Source of the DNA: Actinomadura rupiterrae
GTDB taxonomy: Bacteria; Actinomycetota; Actinomycetes; Streptosporangiales; Streptosporangiaceae
Reading direction: 5' to 3'
Length of the DNA stretch: 64,000 bases
Assembly: GCF_024172125.1 (NCBI RefSeq)
Contig: NZ_JAMZEA010000013.1
Coordinates: 186,001 to 250,000 of the forward strand
In this document: positions 32,838 to 40,712 of the stretch, piece after piece
Numbering within the stretch: the first letter of the stretch is position 1
Layout: each line of letters begins with the position of its first letter
The notes under the pieces: generated by a model
What the model was told of the DNA's origin: nothing
Database searches by the model: none
What the model saw: only the letters and a program-made list of their open reading frames with translations
Position numbers and translations under genes: made by a program

Positions 32838-33274
32838 AGGAACCGTCCGCCGCGCAGCCGCCACTGCACGAACGGCACCCGCAGCGGCCCGTTCGCCACC
32901 AGCCAGACGCCCATCCACACGAACACGAACATCGTCACGAACGTCGAGACCGCGACCTTCCCGCCGATGCCCGGCACGACGCCGGCGCGCAGCAGCAGGA
33001 ACATCAGCGCGCCCTCGTTCAGGATGGTGACCAGCCCGAACAGCGTCGGCCAGTCCTTGTCCCAGCGGAACTGCATTAGCAGGTGGTACAGCAGCTCCCA
33101 GCCGACGCCGACGACCGCGACCGCCAGCAGGATCAGGTAGGCGGTCTTGTAGGTGGCGCCGAGGCCGCCGGTGGTGCCCGGAAGGACCGGGACGATCAGC
33201 GCGGTGAGCACGACGCCGATGGTGCCGAGCGTGAACAGCCGGGTCTGGATCCGGCCGAAAAGCGTGGGGGTCAT
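32834..33274 (-). CDS. Small four-helix membrane protein
   Basis: 146 residues from ATG 33274 with AAGGAAG before it. Hydrophobic stretches near residues 14-34, 43-65, 78-98 and 106-127 (FTLGTIGVVLTALIVPVLPG, TAYLILLAVAVVGVGWELLY, LFGLVTILNEGALMFLLLRA, STFVTMFVFVWMGVWLVANG) imply four helices. Starts 17 bp after the flavoprotein gene and overlaps the FHA gene, so it is part of one operon and may anchor the complex. Family not recognised. Confidence 0.8.
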   Translation of the reverse strand: MTPTLFGRIQTRLFTLGTIGVVLTALIVPVLPGTTGGLGATYKTAYLILLAVAVVGVGWELLYHLLMQFRWDKDWPTLFGLVTILNEGALMFLLLRAGVVPGIGGKVAVSTFVTMFVFVWMGVWLVANGPLRVPFVQWRLRGGRFL

Positions 33275-33291
33275 GGTTCGTCCACTTCCTT

Positions 33292-34818
33292 CTAGACCGG
33301 TCGTCCCAGGGCCCACTTCACCCACTGGCCCGTCGAGCGCACCGGCCCGAGCCGCCTGACGAAGCCTCGCCGGGCCAGGTCCGCGGCGATGTCCAGGGCC
33401 GCGGTCTGCATGCCCATGAAGCTGTCGACGGCCAGGAAGTGGTTGCCGCCGGTCGCCGCGCCGCTCGCGTACAGCGCGCCGTCGCCGCTCTCGGCGCCGA
33501 GCACCTCGAAGTTCGGGCCGACCGCCAGCCGCCCGGCGCCGTTGCGGCGCGCGCCGCCGTTCTGCAGCAGGTCGGCCAGCACGCGGTGCTCGGCCATGTC
33601 GGCCTCCAGGCCGGTGCAGTCGATGACGAAGTCCGAGGCGATCTGGTTCCGCTGCCCGTTGTCGCTGCGGATGTGGCTGAGCAGGCGTCCGTCCCGCGTG
33701 GGTTCGACCTTCTCCACGATGGCCTGGACGGCGTGGTACCAGCCGCCCTGCCGGCCGCGTTGCAACTGTCCCTGCCAGCGGCGCAGCCGTGGCGTGGTGG
33801 TGCCGCCGACCGCCTTGGACAGCTCCTTGCGTTTGTCTCCCTGCGCGGCGCGGAACTGCGCCTTCAGCTGGCCGCCGAACGCCGACTTGGGGAAGGTGAA
33901 CGCCTGGTAGGCCCAGCCGTCGCCGCCCTTGCGCCGCATCCAGACGCCCGGTCCGTGCGTCCCGGCGATGTAGGTGCGGAACACCTGCACGATCTGGGTC
34001 TGCAGGCCGAGCCGCTCCCGGTCGTCGATCAGCCGCTGCAGGACGCGCGAGGCGACGATCCCGGCGCCGCGCACCACCACCGCGCCCGGACGCGACTTGA
34101 GGAACTCGTACACGTGCTCGTGCGGCTCGTAGGCGTTGACGACGCGGTGGTAGTCGTTGTGGGTCTCGCGGAACTCCTGCAGGTCGGGCAGGAACTTCAA
34201 GCCCGGGTAGCCGACGGCGAGGTGCACGTAGCGGGAGCGGATCGCGATCCGCTTGGTCGGGGTCGTCCCGGCGGGCGGGGTGACCAGGGTGAAGTAGCCG
34301 CCGCCCGCGCGGCGCCGCACCATCCGCACCTGGCCGGACGCGAGCATGTCCCAGTAGCCGATGCGCTGGGCCTCCTTCTGGACGGTCGCGAAGACCGTCC
34401 CGGCCCGGGGGCTGAAGAAGTCGGCGAAGACCGGCTCGACCAGCACCTGCCAGACCAGCGCCAGCGACTTGTCCTGCCACGCCTCGTGCAGCGCGTAGGA
34501 CGGGAAGCCCCACAGGTTGTCGGGCCGCGCGCCGGCGTCGGAGCGGATCCGCTCGTGCGCGGGCAGCTGCGACACGCGCGTCAGGTACTCCCAGCTCTGC
34601 CACGGCGTCTCGCTGTTGGACACCACCTTGATGGCCGACGCAGGCGCGCCCTGGATGCGCAGCACGTCGGTGAGGATGAACGAGCCGAGGCCGCCGCCGA
34701 CCGACACCATCGGCACGTCGTAGATCGGGATACCGGCGGCCGCGACCGCCTGGTCGTACCAGATGGGCGTGCCGATCAGCTGCGGGGTCAGGTCACCATG
34801 GGCATGGCTGGCTTGCAA
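33292..34818 (-). CDS. FAD/NAD(P)-binding flavoprotein of unknown function
   Basis: 508 residues. The start appears to be TTG 34818 (GGGGGA upstream). An N-terminal glycine motif (DVPMVSVGGGLGSFILTDVL), a second nucleotide-binding stretch (GAVVVRGAGIVASRVLQRLI, residues ~245-265) and a C-terminal YASGAATGGNHFLAVDSFMG that resembles the GD-type flavin motif suggest a two-nucleotide flavoprotein like lysine/ornithine N-monooxygenases or Baeyer-Villiger-type enzymes, but the usual NADPH motif is altered. It heads the cluster and has a perfect palindrome at its promoter. Substrate unknown. Confidence 0.75.
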   Translation of the reverse strand: MQASHAHGDLTPQLIGTPIWYDQAVAAAGIPIYDVPMVSVGGGLGSFILTDVLRIQGAPASAIKVVSNSETPWQSWEYLTRVSQLPAHERIRSDAGARPDNLWGFPSYALHEAWQDKSLALVWQVLVEPVFADFFSPRAGTVFATVQKEAQRIGYWDMLASGQVRMVRRRAGGGYFTLVTPPAGTTPTKRIAIRSRYVHLAVGYPGLKFLPDLQEFRETHNDYHRVVNAYEPHEHVYEFLKSRPGAVVVRGAGIVASRVLQRLIDDRERLGLQTQIVQVFRTYIAGTHGPGVWMRRKGGDGWAYQAFTFPKSAFGGQLKAQFRAAQGDKRKELSKAVGGTTTPRLRRWQGQLQRGRQGGWYHAVQAIVEKVEPTRDGRLLSHIRSDNGQRNQIASDFVIDCTGLEADMAEHRVLADLLQNGGARRNGAGRLAVGPNFEVLGAESGDGALYASGAATGGNHFLAVDSFMGMQTAALDIAADLARRGFVRRLGPVRSTGQWVKWALGRPV

Positions 34819-34848
34819 GTGTGGTCCCCCGGCGCTCTGGTACCCCTG

Positions 34849-34869
34849 AAATGTCGCGACATTTTATAC
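34849..34869 (-). promoter_or_regulatory. Perfect palindrome and TATAAA box before the flavoprotein cluster
   Basis: AAATGTCGCGACATTT (34849-34864) is a perfect 16-bp palindrome. On the minus strand it directly follows TATAAA (34869-34864), a good -10 box, placing the palindrome over the transcription start of the flavoprotein operon. A clear repressor-type arrangement. The regulator is not adjacent (nearest candidate is the WYL gene at 35499). Confidence 0.65.
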
Positions 34870-34924
34870 AGCAAGGGGCGGGCCGAACGGCGGACTTCGG
34901 GGCGTGTGTCGAGCCCGAAGCGCT

Positions 34925-35410
34925 TCAGTGGTCGGGACGTCCGGCCAGGCAGATGAGCGTCTGCTGGCCCGCCGCGACGAGCTTGCGCTGCTCGCCGCGC
35001 ACGCCGAACACCTCCAGCCGGCACACCGTCAGCGTCCGGCCCGGTTTGAGCACCGTCCCGACCGCCTCGATGCGGTCGCCCTCGGCCGGCGACAGCAGGT
35101 TGATCTTGTACTCGACGGTCAGCACCGAGCTGTCGTCCGGGAACAGCGTGTAGGCCGCGTAGCCGCCCGCGCTGTCGGCGATCGCGCTGGTCGCGCCCGC
35201 GTGGAAGTAGCCGTGCTGCTGCGTCACCTCGGGGCGCGCGGGCAGCGCGATGTGCACGCACCCGGGCGCGATGCGCGCCAGCCGCGCGCCGAGGTGCCGC
35301 ATCAACCCCTGCCGCCCGAAACTGTCCCGGATCCGCGCCTCCACCTCCGCACTGACCTGCTCCGCCGCACCCGCCAGCGCCCGATGTGCCTGCGTCTGCT
35401 CGTCGTCCAA
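34925..35410 (-). CDS. PaaI-type hotdog thioesterase
   Basis: 161 residues. QQHGYFHAGATSAIADSAGG is the hotdog active-site helix and HGG-like loop (here HGYFHAG) seen in PaaI/YdiI acyl-CoA thioesterases; VEYKINLLSPAEGDRIEAVG follows. It should hydrolyse acyl- or aryl-CoA. It is 107 bp upstream of the flavoprotein start on the same strand. Confidence 0.88.
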   Translation of the reverse strand: MDDEQTQAHRALAGAAEQVSAEVEARIRDSFGRQGLMRHLGARLARIAPGCVHIALPARPEVTQQHGYFHAGATSAIADSAGGYAAYTLFPDDSSVLTVEYKINLLSPAEGDRIEAVGTVLKPGRTLTVCRLEVFGVRGEQRKLVAAGQQTLICLAGRPDH

Positions 35411-35498
35411 GGCATGCCCCTCCGCGAAGATCAGCGCCGCCAGTCAACCACTCCCCACACCACCCCGAAACCGGTTCTAGCGGACGCGTCCGCCCGGC

Positions 35499-36197
35499 TC
35501 AGTCCATGCCGCCTAGGAAGGCCGGAGCCACCGTCGCCACATCCGCCAGGCCGGCCAGATCGCGCGCCGGAGCCGACTCGGAGGTGAGCCGGGCGTCCTG
35601 GATCCGGTCCAGGCGGAAGGCGCGGACGGCGCGGCGGGTCCGGCACCAGCCGATGAGGTACCACTGGCCGTGGCGCGACAGCAGGCCGGCGGGTTCGACC
35701 TCGCGTTCGGACACCGTCCCGGCGGCGTCGCCGTAGCGCAACGCGAGGACGCGGTGCCCGGACACCGCGTCCTCCACTGCAGCGCGCACCCCGGACGGGA
35801 TCGGTGTGGTGGTGAGCCGGATCTGCCGGGCGATGAGCCGCAGCGAGTCCAGCGCCTCGCGCGGCATGACCGCGGTCAGCTTGCGCATGGCGGCGCCGGC
35901 GGGCCCGGCGAACGGCGCGCCGCTCTCGGCGCCCGCGACGGCGACGGCCAGCGCGACCGCCTCGTCCGCGGTGAAGTTGACCGGTGGCAGCGTCATGGCC
36001 GGGTCGACGAACCAGCCGCCGCGCGGGCCGGGCTCGCAGCGCAGCGGCACGCTCGTCCCCATGAGCGCCTGCAGATCCCGCTGGACGGTCCGCACCGACA
36101 CCTCGAACCGGGCGGCGAGCCACGGGACCGTCCGCGGCCGGGGCGCGACCGCCCGCAGCTCCTCGACCAGCGCATACAGGCGGTCAGTGCGATTCAC
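35499..36197 (-). CDS. WYL-domain transcriptional regulator (YafY-like)
   Basis: 232 residues. DeoR-like helix-turn-helix at 1-60 (TVPWLAARFEVSVRTVQRDL), then the WYL-type domain with RYGDAAGTVSEREVEPAGLL and HGQWYLIGWCRTRRAVRAFR. Such proteins bind nucleic acid ligands or small molecules; many act on defence or metabolic genes. Overlaps the esterase gene by 14 bp, so both are probably one transcript. Confidence 0.9.
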   Translation of the reverse strand: MNRTDRLYALVEELRAVAPRPRTVPWLAARFEVSVRTVQRDLQALMGTSVPLRCEPGPRGGWFVDPAMTLPPVNFTADEAVALAVAVAGAESGAPFAGPAGAAMRKLTAVMPREALDSLRLIARQIRLTTTPIPSGVRAAVEDAVSGHRVLALRYGDAAGTVSEREVEPAGLLSRHGQWYLIGWCRTRRAVRAFRLDRIQDARLTSESAPARDLAGLADVATVAPAFLGGMD

Positions 36198-37134
36198 GCC
36201 GCGAGGTTACCGCCCGCCGGATGAAGCGGGCCTGGCGCGCCCGCTCGCGTTCGGCCACGGTCAGCGGGAAGCGCGCGAAGCCGTGCACGGCGTCCGCCAC
36301 GATCTCCAGTTCGGTCGCGTTCCCGGCGGCCCGCCAGCGCGCCTCCAGGAACAGGGTGTCGTCCAGCAGCGGGTCCTCGGCGCCGACCACGAACCGCGCG
36401 GGCGGCAGGTCGCGCAGGTCGGCATACAGCGGCGACAGCTCCGGGGCACGCCGCGCCTCCGGTGGCAGTCCGGGTGTGAAGCAGTCGACGAACCACCGGA
36501 GCGTCGGTGTCGGGATGAACAGCTTGGCGGCTCCGGCCCTGGCGCTCGGCGTCAGCGACAGGTCGTAGCCGCAGCCGTAGGTCAGCTGCGCGGCGCAGAA
36601 GCCGCGAGCCTGGTCTCCGAGCCGCAGCAACGCCACCACCGCCAGGTAGGCGCCCGCCGACTCACCGGCGACCGCGAGCCGGTCGGTGCCGAACTCCTCC
36701 AATGCGTGCTCGGTCAACCAGCGAGCTGCGTCCTCGGCATCGTCGACCGCTGCGGGGAAGGGATGCTCGGGCGCGAGCCGGTAGTCCACGCTGACCACCG
36801 CGACCCGCGCGGTCTCGGCCAGTTCCCACAACTGCGGGTCGCGGTCGTCGGCCGCCCCGGCCACCCAGCCGCCGCCGTGAAAGTGCAGCACCACCCCGTC
36901 CACGCGGTCGGGGGCCAGGATGCGCACGGGCACCTCACCGGCCCGGCCTTGGATCGTCCGCACGCGGGCGTGCGAAAGCTGCGGCGGGGCTGAGCGGCGC
37001 GCCATCGCGCGGACGTCCGCGACGTCCATCTCGTCCAGCCGTGGCTGGCCCTGCAACGCTTTTGCGTATTCCTCGTTGAACTTGCGGGTTTCGTGCACCA
37101 CGTCCGCGCCGGTCGTGACCATCGTGTTCGCCAT
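36184..37134 (-). CDS. Alpha/beta hydrolase (hormone-sensitive-lipase-type esterase)
   Basis: 316 residues from ATG 37134; a GTG ten codons upstream is possible. The oxyanion motif HFHGGGW (residues ~84-90), the nucleophile elbow VAGESAGAY, an Asp in VVGAEDPLLDD and the final His in DAVHGFARFP make the triad complete. Carboxylic-ester hydrolase of lipid or xenobiotic esters; cytoplasmic, no signal peptide. Confidence 0.9.
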   Translation of the reverse strand: MANTMVTTGADVVHETRKFNEEYAKALQGQPRLDEMDVADVRAMARRSAPPQLSHARVRTIQGRAGEVPVRILAPDRVDGVVLHFHGGGWVAGAADDRDPQLWELAETARVAVVSVDYRLAPEHPFPAAVDDAEDAARWLTEHALEEFGTDRLAVAGESAGAYLAVVALLRLGDQARGFCAAQLTYGCGYDLSLTPSARAGAAKLFIPTPTLRWFVDCFTPGLPPEARRAPELSPLYADLRDLPPARFVVGAEDPLLDDTLFLEARWRAAGNATELEIVADAVHGFARFPLTVAERERARQARFIRRAVTSRRESH

Positions 37135-37194
37135 GCCCACGACCTTGGCGTCCCGCCGCGACACCCCTATGTCACCGTCACACTGTGATCCGCA

Positions 37195-38013
37195 TCATCC
37201 GAGGCTGCTGCGGAGGCGGTCCTTGATGTCGGAGTAGCGGTTGGTGGCATCGGCGAGGATCGCCTCGGCGGTGCGGGTGTCGCGGGGGCCGAGGTGGGCC
37301 GTTGCGATGTCGGCAATGGCGGGGTTCGGGACGGCGTCGTCGAAGGGCGGGCCGTAGGTGACGGCTTCGAAGGGGCCGACGCCGGCGGCCAGCAGGTGGA
37401 GCAGGTCGCAGAGGTCGCTGGCGACCGGGCCGACGTCGCCTTCCCCGCCCAGGCACACCACCGGCTGCTCCTCCATCGGACGGTCCGGGTGGACGAGCCA
37501 GAACGCGACCGAGCCGCCGTCGCCGGTGACGCCGAACACGCGGAACTCCCGCTCGGCCTCCGGGTCGTCCGTCCACCCCGTCACCGCGCCTGCGCTGAAG
37601 GCGTCCAGCAGTTCGAAATCGACATCGCCGAGGCCGGAGGCGTGCTGATGGCGGTTCAGTGCCGTCAAGGCCGGCGGGAACGGCTCGTCGGGGTCTGGTT
37701 CAGGCGGGTCGGGGATGCTGCGTGCCGGGATGGCGGCTTGCGGCACAGCCGGGGCGTCAGGACGTTGATTTTGGGCTAGCCGGAACCAGATGAAGGCGCC
37801 GTCGTCGTGGTACCGGGCTTCGAGGGTGCTGCGCTCGTCGCGGTGCAGGATGTGGACGAGGTTGCCGTACTCGGCGACCGTGCTTTGCAGCGCACGCGCG
37901 CGGGCTTCGGGTTCGGGGAGCGCGGCGGTGATGCCGTCGCGCAGCGGCAGCGGGTAGCCGTCTTCGATCTCGATCGAGGTGAGGTAGCCGAGCAGCGGGC
38001 CGTGTCCGTTCAC
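37195..38013 (-). CDS. SUKH-like protein of unknown role
   Basis: 272 residues from GTG 38013. An N-terminal part with VAEYGNLVHILHRDE and DDGAFIWFRLA, a Pro-rich middle, and a C-terminal part with FRVFGVTGDGGSVAFWLVHP, QPVVCLGGEGDVGPVASDLC, DLLHLLAAG. The last stretch resembles the strand-turn-helix of the SUKH-like protein at 6365-7324. It follows the P450 by 33 bp on the same strand. Possible immunity-type protein; inference only. Confidence 0.55.
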   Translation of the reverse strand: MNGHGPLLGYLTSIEIEDGYPLPLRDGITAALPEPEARARALQSTVAEYGNLVHILHRDERSTLEARYHDDGAFIWFRLAQNQRPDAPAVPQAAIPARSIPDPPEPDPDEPFPPALTALNRHQHASGLGDVDFELLDAFSAGAVTGWTDDPEAEREFRVFGVTGDGGSVAFWLVHPDRPMEEQPVVCLGGEGDVGPVASDLCDLLHLLAAGVGPFEAVTYGPPFDDAVPNPAIADIATAHLGPRDTRTAEAILADATNRYSDIKDRLRSSLG

Positions 38014-38046
38014 GCGTGCCGGAGGGCCGCCCGGGGGGCGGCGCGG

Positions 38047-39318
38047 TTAGCGCTGCGGGGTCAGGGTGTAGCGGAGGGGGAGGTGTTTGAGGGCGCCGAC
38101 GAAGGTGGTCGCTGTGGCGACTGCGGGGCCGGCTGGTTCCAGGTGGACGAGGCGTGGCAGGAGTTCGTCGAAGAAGGCGCGGACTTCTAGGCGGGCCAGC
38201 GCGGCGCCCAGGCAGTAGTGGACGCCGGAACCGAAGCCGAGGTGTTTGTTGGGGTCGCGGGCCACGTCGAAGCGGAACGGGTCGGTGAAGACGTCCTCGT
38301 CGCGGTTGGCGCTGGGGTAGGACAGCAGGACGGCCTGGCCGGTGCGGATCGTCCGGCCGCACAGCTCGACGTCGGCGGCGGCGGTGCGCATGAAGGCCTT
38401 GACGGGCGTCACCCAGCGGACCATCTCCTCCACGGCGGTCGGCATCAGGCCCGGGTCGTCCTGGAGGCGGCGGAGCTGGTCGGGGTGGGTGAGCAGGGCG
38501 TGCAGGCCGCCGGAGATCGTCGCGGAGGTGGTGTCGTGCCCGGCCGTGGCGATGATGACGTAGTAGGACGCGGTCTCGCGGTCGGTCAGGGGTTCGCCGT
38601 TGATGCGGGCGTTGGCGATGGCCGAGGCGAGGTCGTCGGTGGGGTGCGCGCGGCGGGCCCGGGTGAGGTCGGCGAACAGGGCGAACAGGTCGTCGCGGAC
38701 GGCCCGGCGCTGCGCGGCGCCGGTGCCCCGGCTGCGTTCGGCGTCGTCGGCGCCGAACAGCTCGCGGGTCAGCGCCAGCATCCGGTCGAAGTCGGACTCG
38801 GGCAGGCCCAGCAGCGACAAAATCACGTACAGCGGGAACCGGACGGCGACGTGCTCGACGAAGTCGCATTCGCCGTCCAGCGCGGCCATCTGGTCGACAT
38901 AGCGGCGCGCCAGTTCCCGGACGCGCGGTTCGAGCGCGCGCATCGCGCGGGGCCGGAACCAGTCGGCGCCGATCTTGCGGACGGCCCGGTGCTCCGGCTC
39001 GTCCATGTGGGCGATCGTGCGCGTCCCGCCGCCCGCGGCGCGCATCGCGTCGTACTCGGCCGTCCCCAGGACCAGGCGCGGCGCGTTGAGGAACACGTCG
39101 TTGCGGCGCTCGACCTCCAGCACGTCGGCGTGCCGGGTGACCGCCCAGAACGGCGCGTAGCCCTCGGGCTCGACCCAGCGGACCGGGTCGTCGCGGCGCA
39201 GCAGCCCCGCCGCCCGGTGGAAGCGGGATTCGTCGGCGTAGGCGGTCGGGTCGGCGAGGGTCCGGCCCGCCTCGTCCACGTCGATGTGCGGGCTCGGGCT
39301 GGCGTCGGCGGCGTCCAC
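38047..39318 (-). CDS. Cytochrome P450 (steroid/fatty-acid type)
   Basis: 423 residues from GTG 39318. The I-helix ATAGHDTTSATISGG, the ExxR in AVEEMVRWVTPV and the heme loop HLGFGSGVHYCLGAALARLE with the Cys ligand are all present. IAHMDEPEHRAVRKIGADWF and LEPRVRELARRYVDQM recall the CYP125/CYP142-like steroid side-chain oxidases, so a sterol or branched lipid substrate is likely. Soluble; needs a ferredoxin and reductase, which are not adjacent. Divergent from a second P450. Confidence 0.93.
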   Translation of the reverse strand: MDAADASPSPHIDVDEAGRTLADPTAYADESRFHRAAGLLRRDDPVRWVEPEGYAPFWAVTRHADVLEVERRNDVFLNAPRLVLGTAEYDAMRAAGGGTRTIAHMDEPEHRAVRKIGADWFRPRAMRALEPRVRELARRYVDQMAALDGECDFVEHVAVRFPLYVILSLLGLPESDFDRMLALTRELFGADDAERSRGTGAAQRRAVRDDLFALFADLTRARRAHPTDDLASAIANARINGEPLTDRETASYYVIIATAGHDTTSATISGGLHALLTHPDQLRRLQDDPGLMPTAVEEMVRWVTPVKAFMRTAAADVELCGRTIRTGQAVLLSYPSANRDEDVFTDPFRFDVARDPNKHLGFGSGVHYCLGAALARLEVRAFFDELLPRLVHLEPAGPAVATATTFVGALKHLPLRYTLTPQR

Positions 39319-39428
39319 GAGACGAGCGTATGCGCCGGGCCGCCGGAGGCACCGGCCTTGCGCGTGGTCGTCGCCGGACGGATCGTGAAGGCGCACCGCC
39401 ACGTTCAGGCCGACCTCTGGAGCGTCCG

Positions 39429-40664
39429 ATGGGCCTTCCCGAAGACCGCGACCCGTTCGTCATCGACCCCACGGGCACCGACGTGCAGGGCGACGCGGCC
39501 CGGATCCGCGCCCGCGGCCCCGCGACGCCGGCGCTGCTGCCGGGCGGCGTCCCGGCGTGGGCGGTCAGCGACCCCGCGCTGCTGCGGCGGCTGCTGACCG
39601 ACGACCGGGTGTCCAAGGACGGCTACCTGCACTGGCCGCCGCTGATCAACGGCGAGGTCGGCCCGGAATGGCAGCTGTTCGTCTGGGTCGCCGTCCGGAA
39701 CATGCTCACCGCCTACGGCGACGACCACCGCCGGTTGCGGCGGCTCATCTCCAGCGCGTTCACCGTCCGCCGGACCGCGGCGCTGCGCCCCCGGGTGGAG
39801 GCGATCGTGGACGGCCTGCTGGAGGAACTCGCCGCGACCCCGCCCGGCGCGCCGGTGGACCTGCGCGAGCGGCTCGCCTACCCGCTGCCGATCAGCGTGA
39901 TCTGCGAGCTGTTCGGCATCGCGGACACCAAGGCGCGCGTGGAGATCCGCGAGTGCGTCGACGCGTTCTTCCGCACCACGGCCACCCCGGCCGAGACCGC
40001 GGCCGCCTACCCGCGCCTGCAGGCGGTGCTGCGCGCGCTCATCGAGGAGAAGCGGGCGCATCCCGCCGACGACATGACCAGCGCGCTGATCGCCGCGCGG
40101 GACGGCGGCTCGACGCTGTCGGAGGACGAGCTGGTCGACACGCTCGTCCTGTTCGTCAGCGCCGGGCACGAGACGACCGTCAACCTCCTCGACAACGCGA
40201 TCCACGCCCTGCTCACCCGTCCGGACCAGCGCGAGCACGTCCGGACGGGCCGCGCCACCTGGGACGACGTGATCGAGGAGACGCTGCGCGCCGAGCCGCC
40301 GATCGCGAACCTGCCGCTGCGCTTCGCCGTCGAGGACATCGAGCTGGACGGCGGGACCGCGTTCCGCAAGGGCGACGCGATCCTCGCCTGCTACGCCGCC
40401 GCCGGACGCGACCCGGGCCTGCACGGCGACGACGCCGACACCTTCGACCTCACCCGCGCCGACAAGGAGCACATGGCCTTCGGCCACGGCGTCCACTACT
40501 GCCTCGGCGCGCCGCTCGCGCGGCTGGAGGCGGCCGTCGCGCTCCCGGCGCTGTTCGAGCGCTTCCCCGGCATGGCGCTGGCCGTCCCGCCGGACGACCT
40601 GCGCCCCCTCGCGTCGTTCATCTCCAACGGGCACCGCAGCCTGCCCGTCCGCCTCGTCCCGTGA
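39429..40664 (+). CDS. Cytochrome P450 (CYP107-like)
   Basis: 411 residues from ATG 39429. FVSAGHETTVNLLDNAIHAL is the I-helix, IEETLRAEPP the ExxR and MAFGHGVHYCLGAPLARLEA the heme-binding loop. LHWPPLINGEVGPEWQLFVW is typical of CYP107/CYP105-type enzymes that modify antibiotics or xenobiotics. The 110-bp gap to the divergent P450 must hold both promoters. No cluster synthase is adjacent, so a catabolic role is as likely as a biosynthetic one. Confidence 0.93.
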   Translation: MGLPEDRDPFVIDPTGTDVQGDAARIRARGPATPALLPGGVPAWAVSDPALLRRLLTDDRVSKDGYLHWPPLINGEVGPEWQLFVWVAVRNMLTAYGDDHRRLRRLISSAFTVRRTAALRPRVEAIVDGLLEELAATPPGAPVDLRERLAYPLPISVICELFGIADTKARVEIRECVDAFFRTTATPAETAAAYPRLQAVLRALIEEKRAHPADDMTSALIAARDGGSTLSEDELVDTLVLFVSAGHETTVNLLDNAIHALLTRPDQREHVRTGRATWDDVIEETLRAEPPIANLPLRFAVEDIELDGGTAFRKGDAILACYAAAGRDPGLHGDDADTFDLTRADKEHMAFGHGVHYCLGAPLARLEAAVALPALFERFPGMALAVPPDDLRPLASFISNGHRSLPVRLVP

Positions 40665-40712
40665 GGCGGGCGCCGGGCAGGGCCGCGGTCCGGCACCGCC
40701 GTGCGGCACCGG

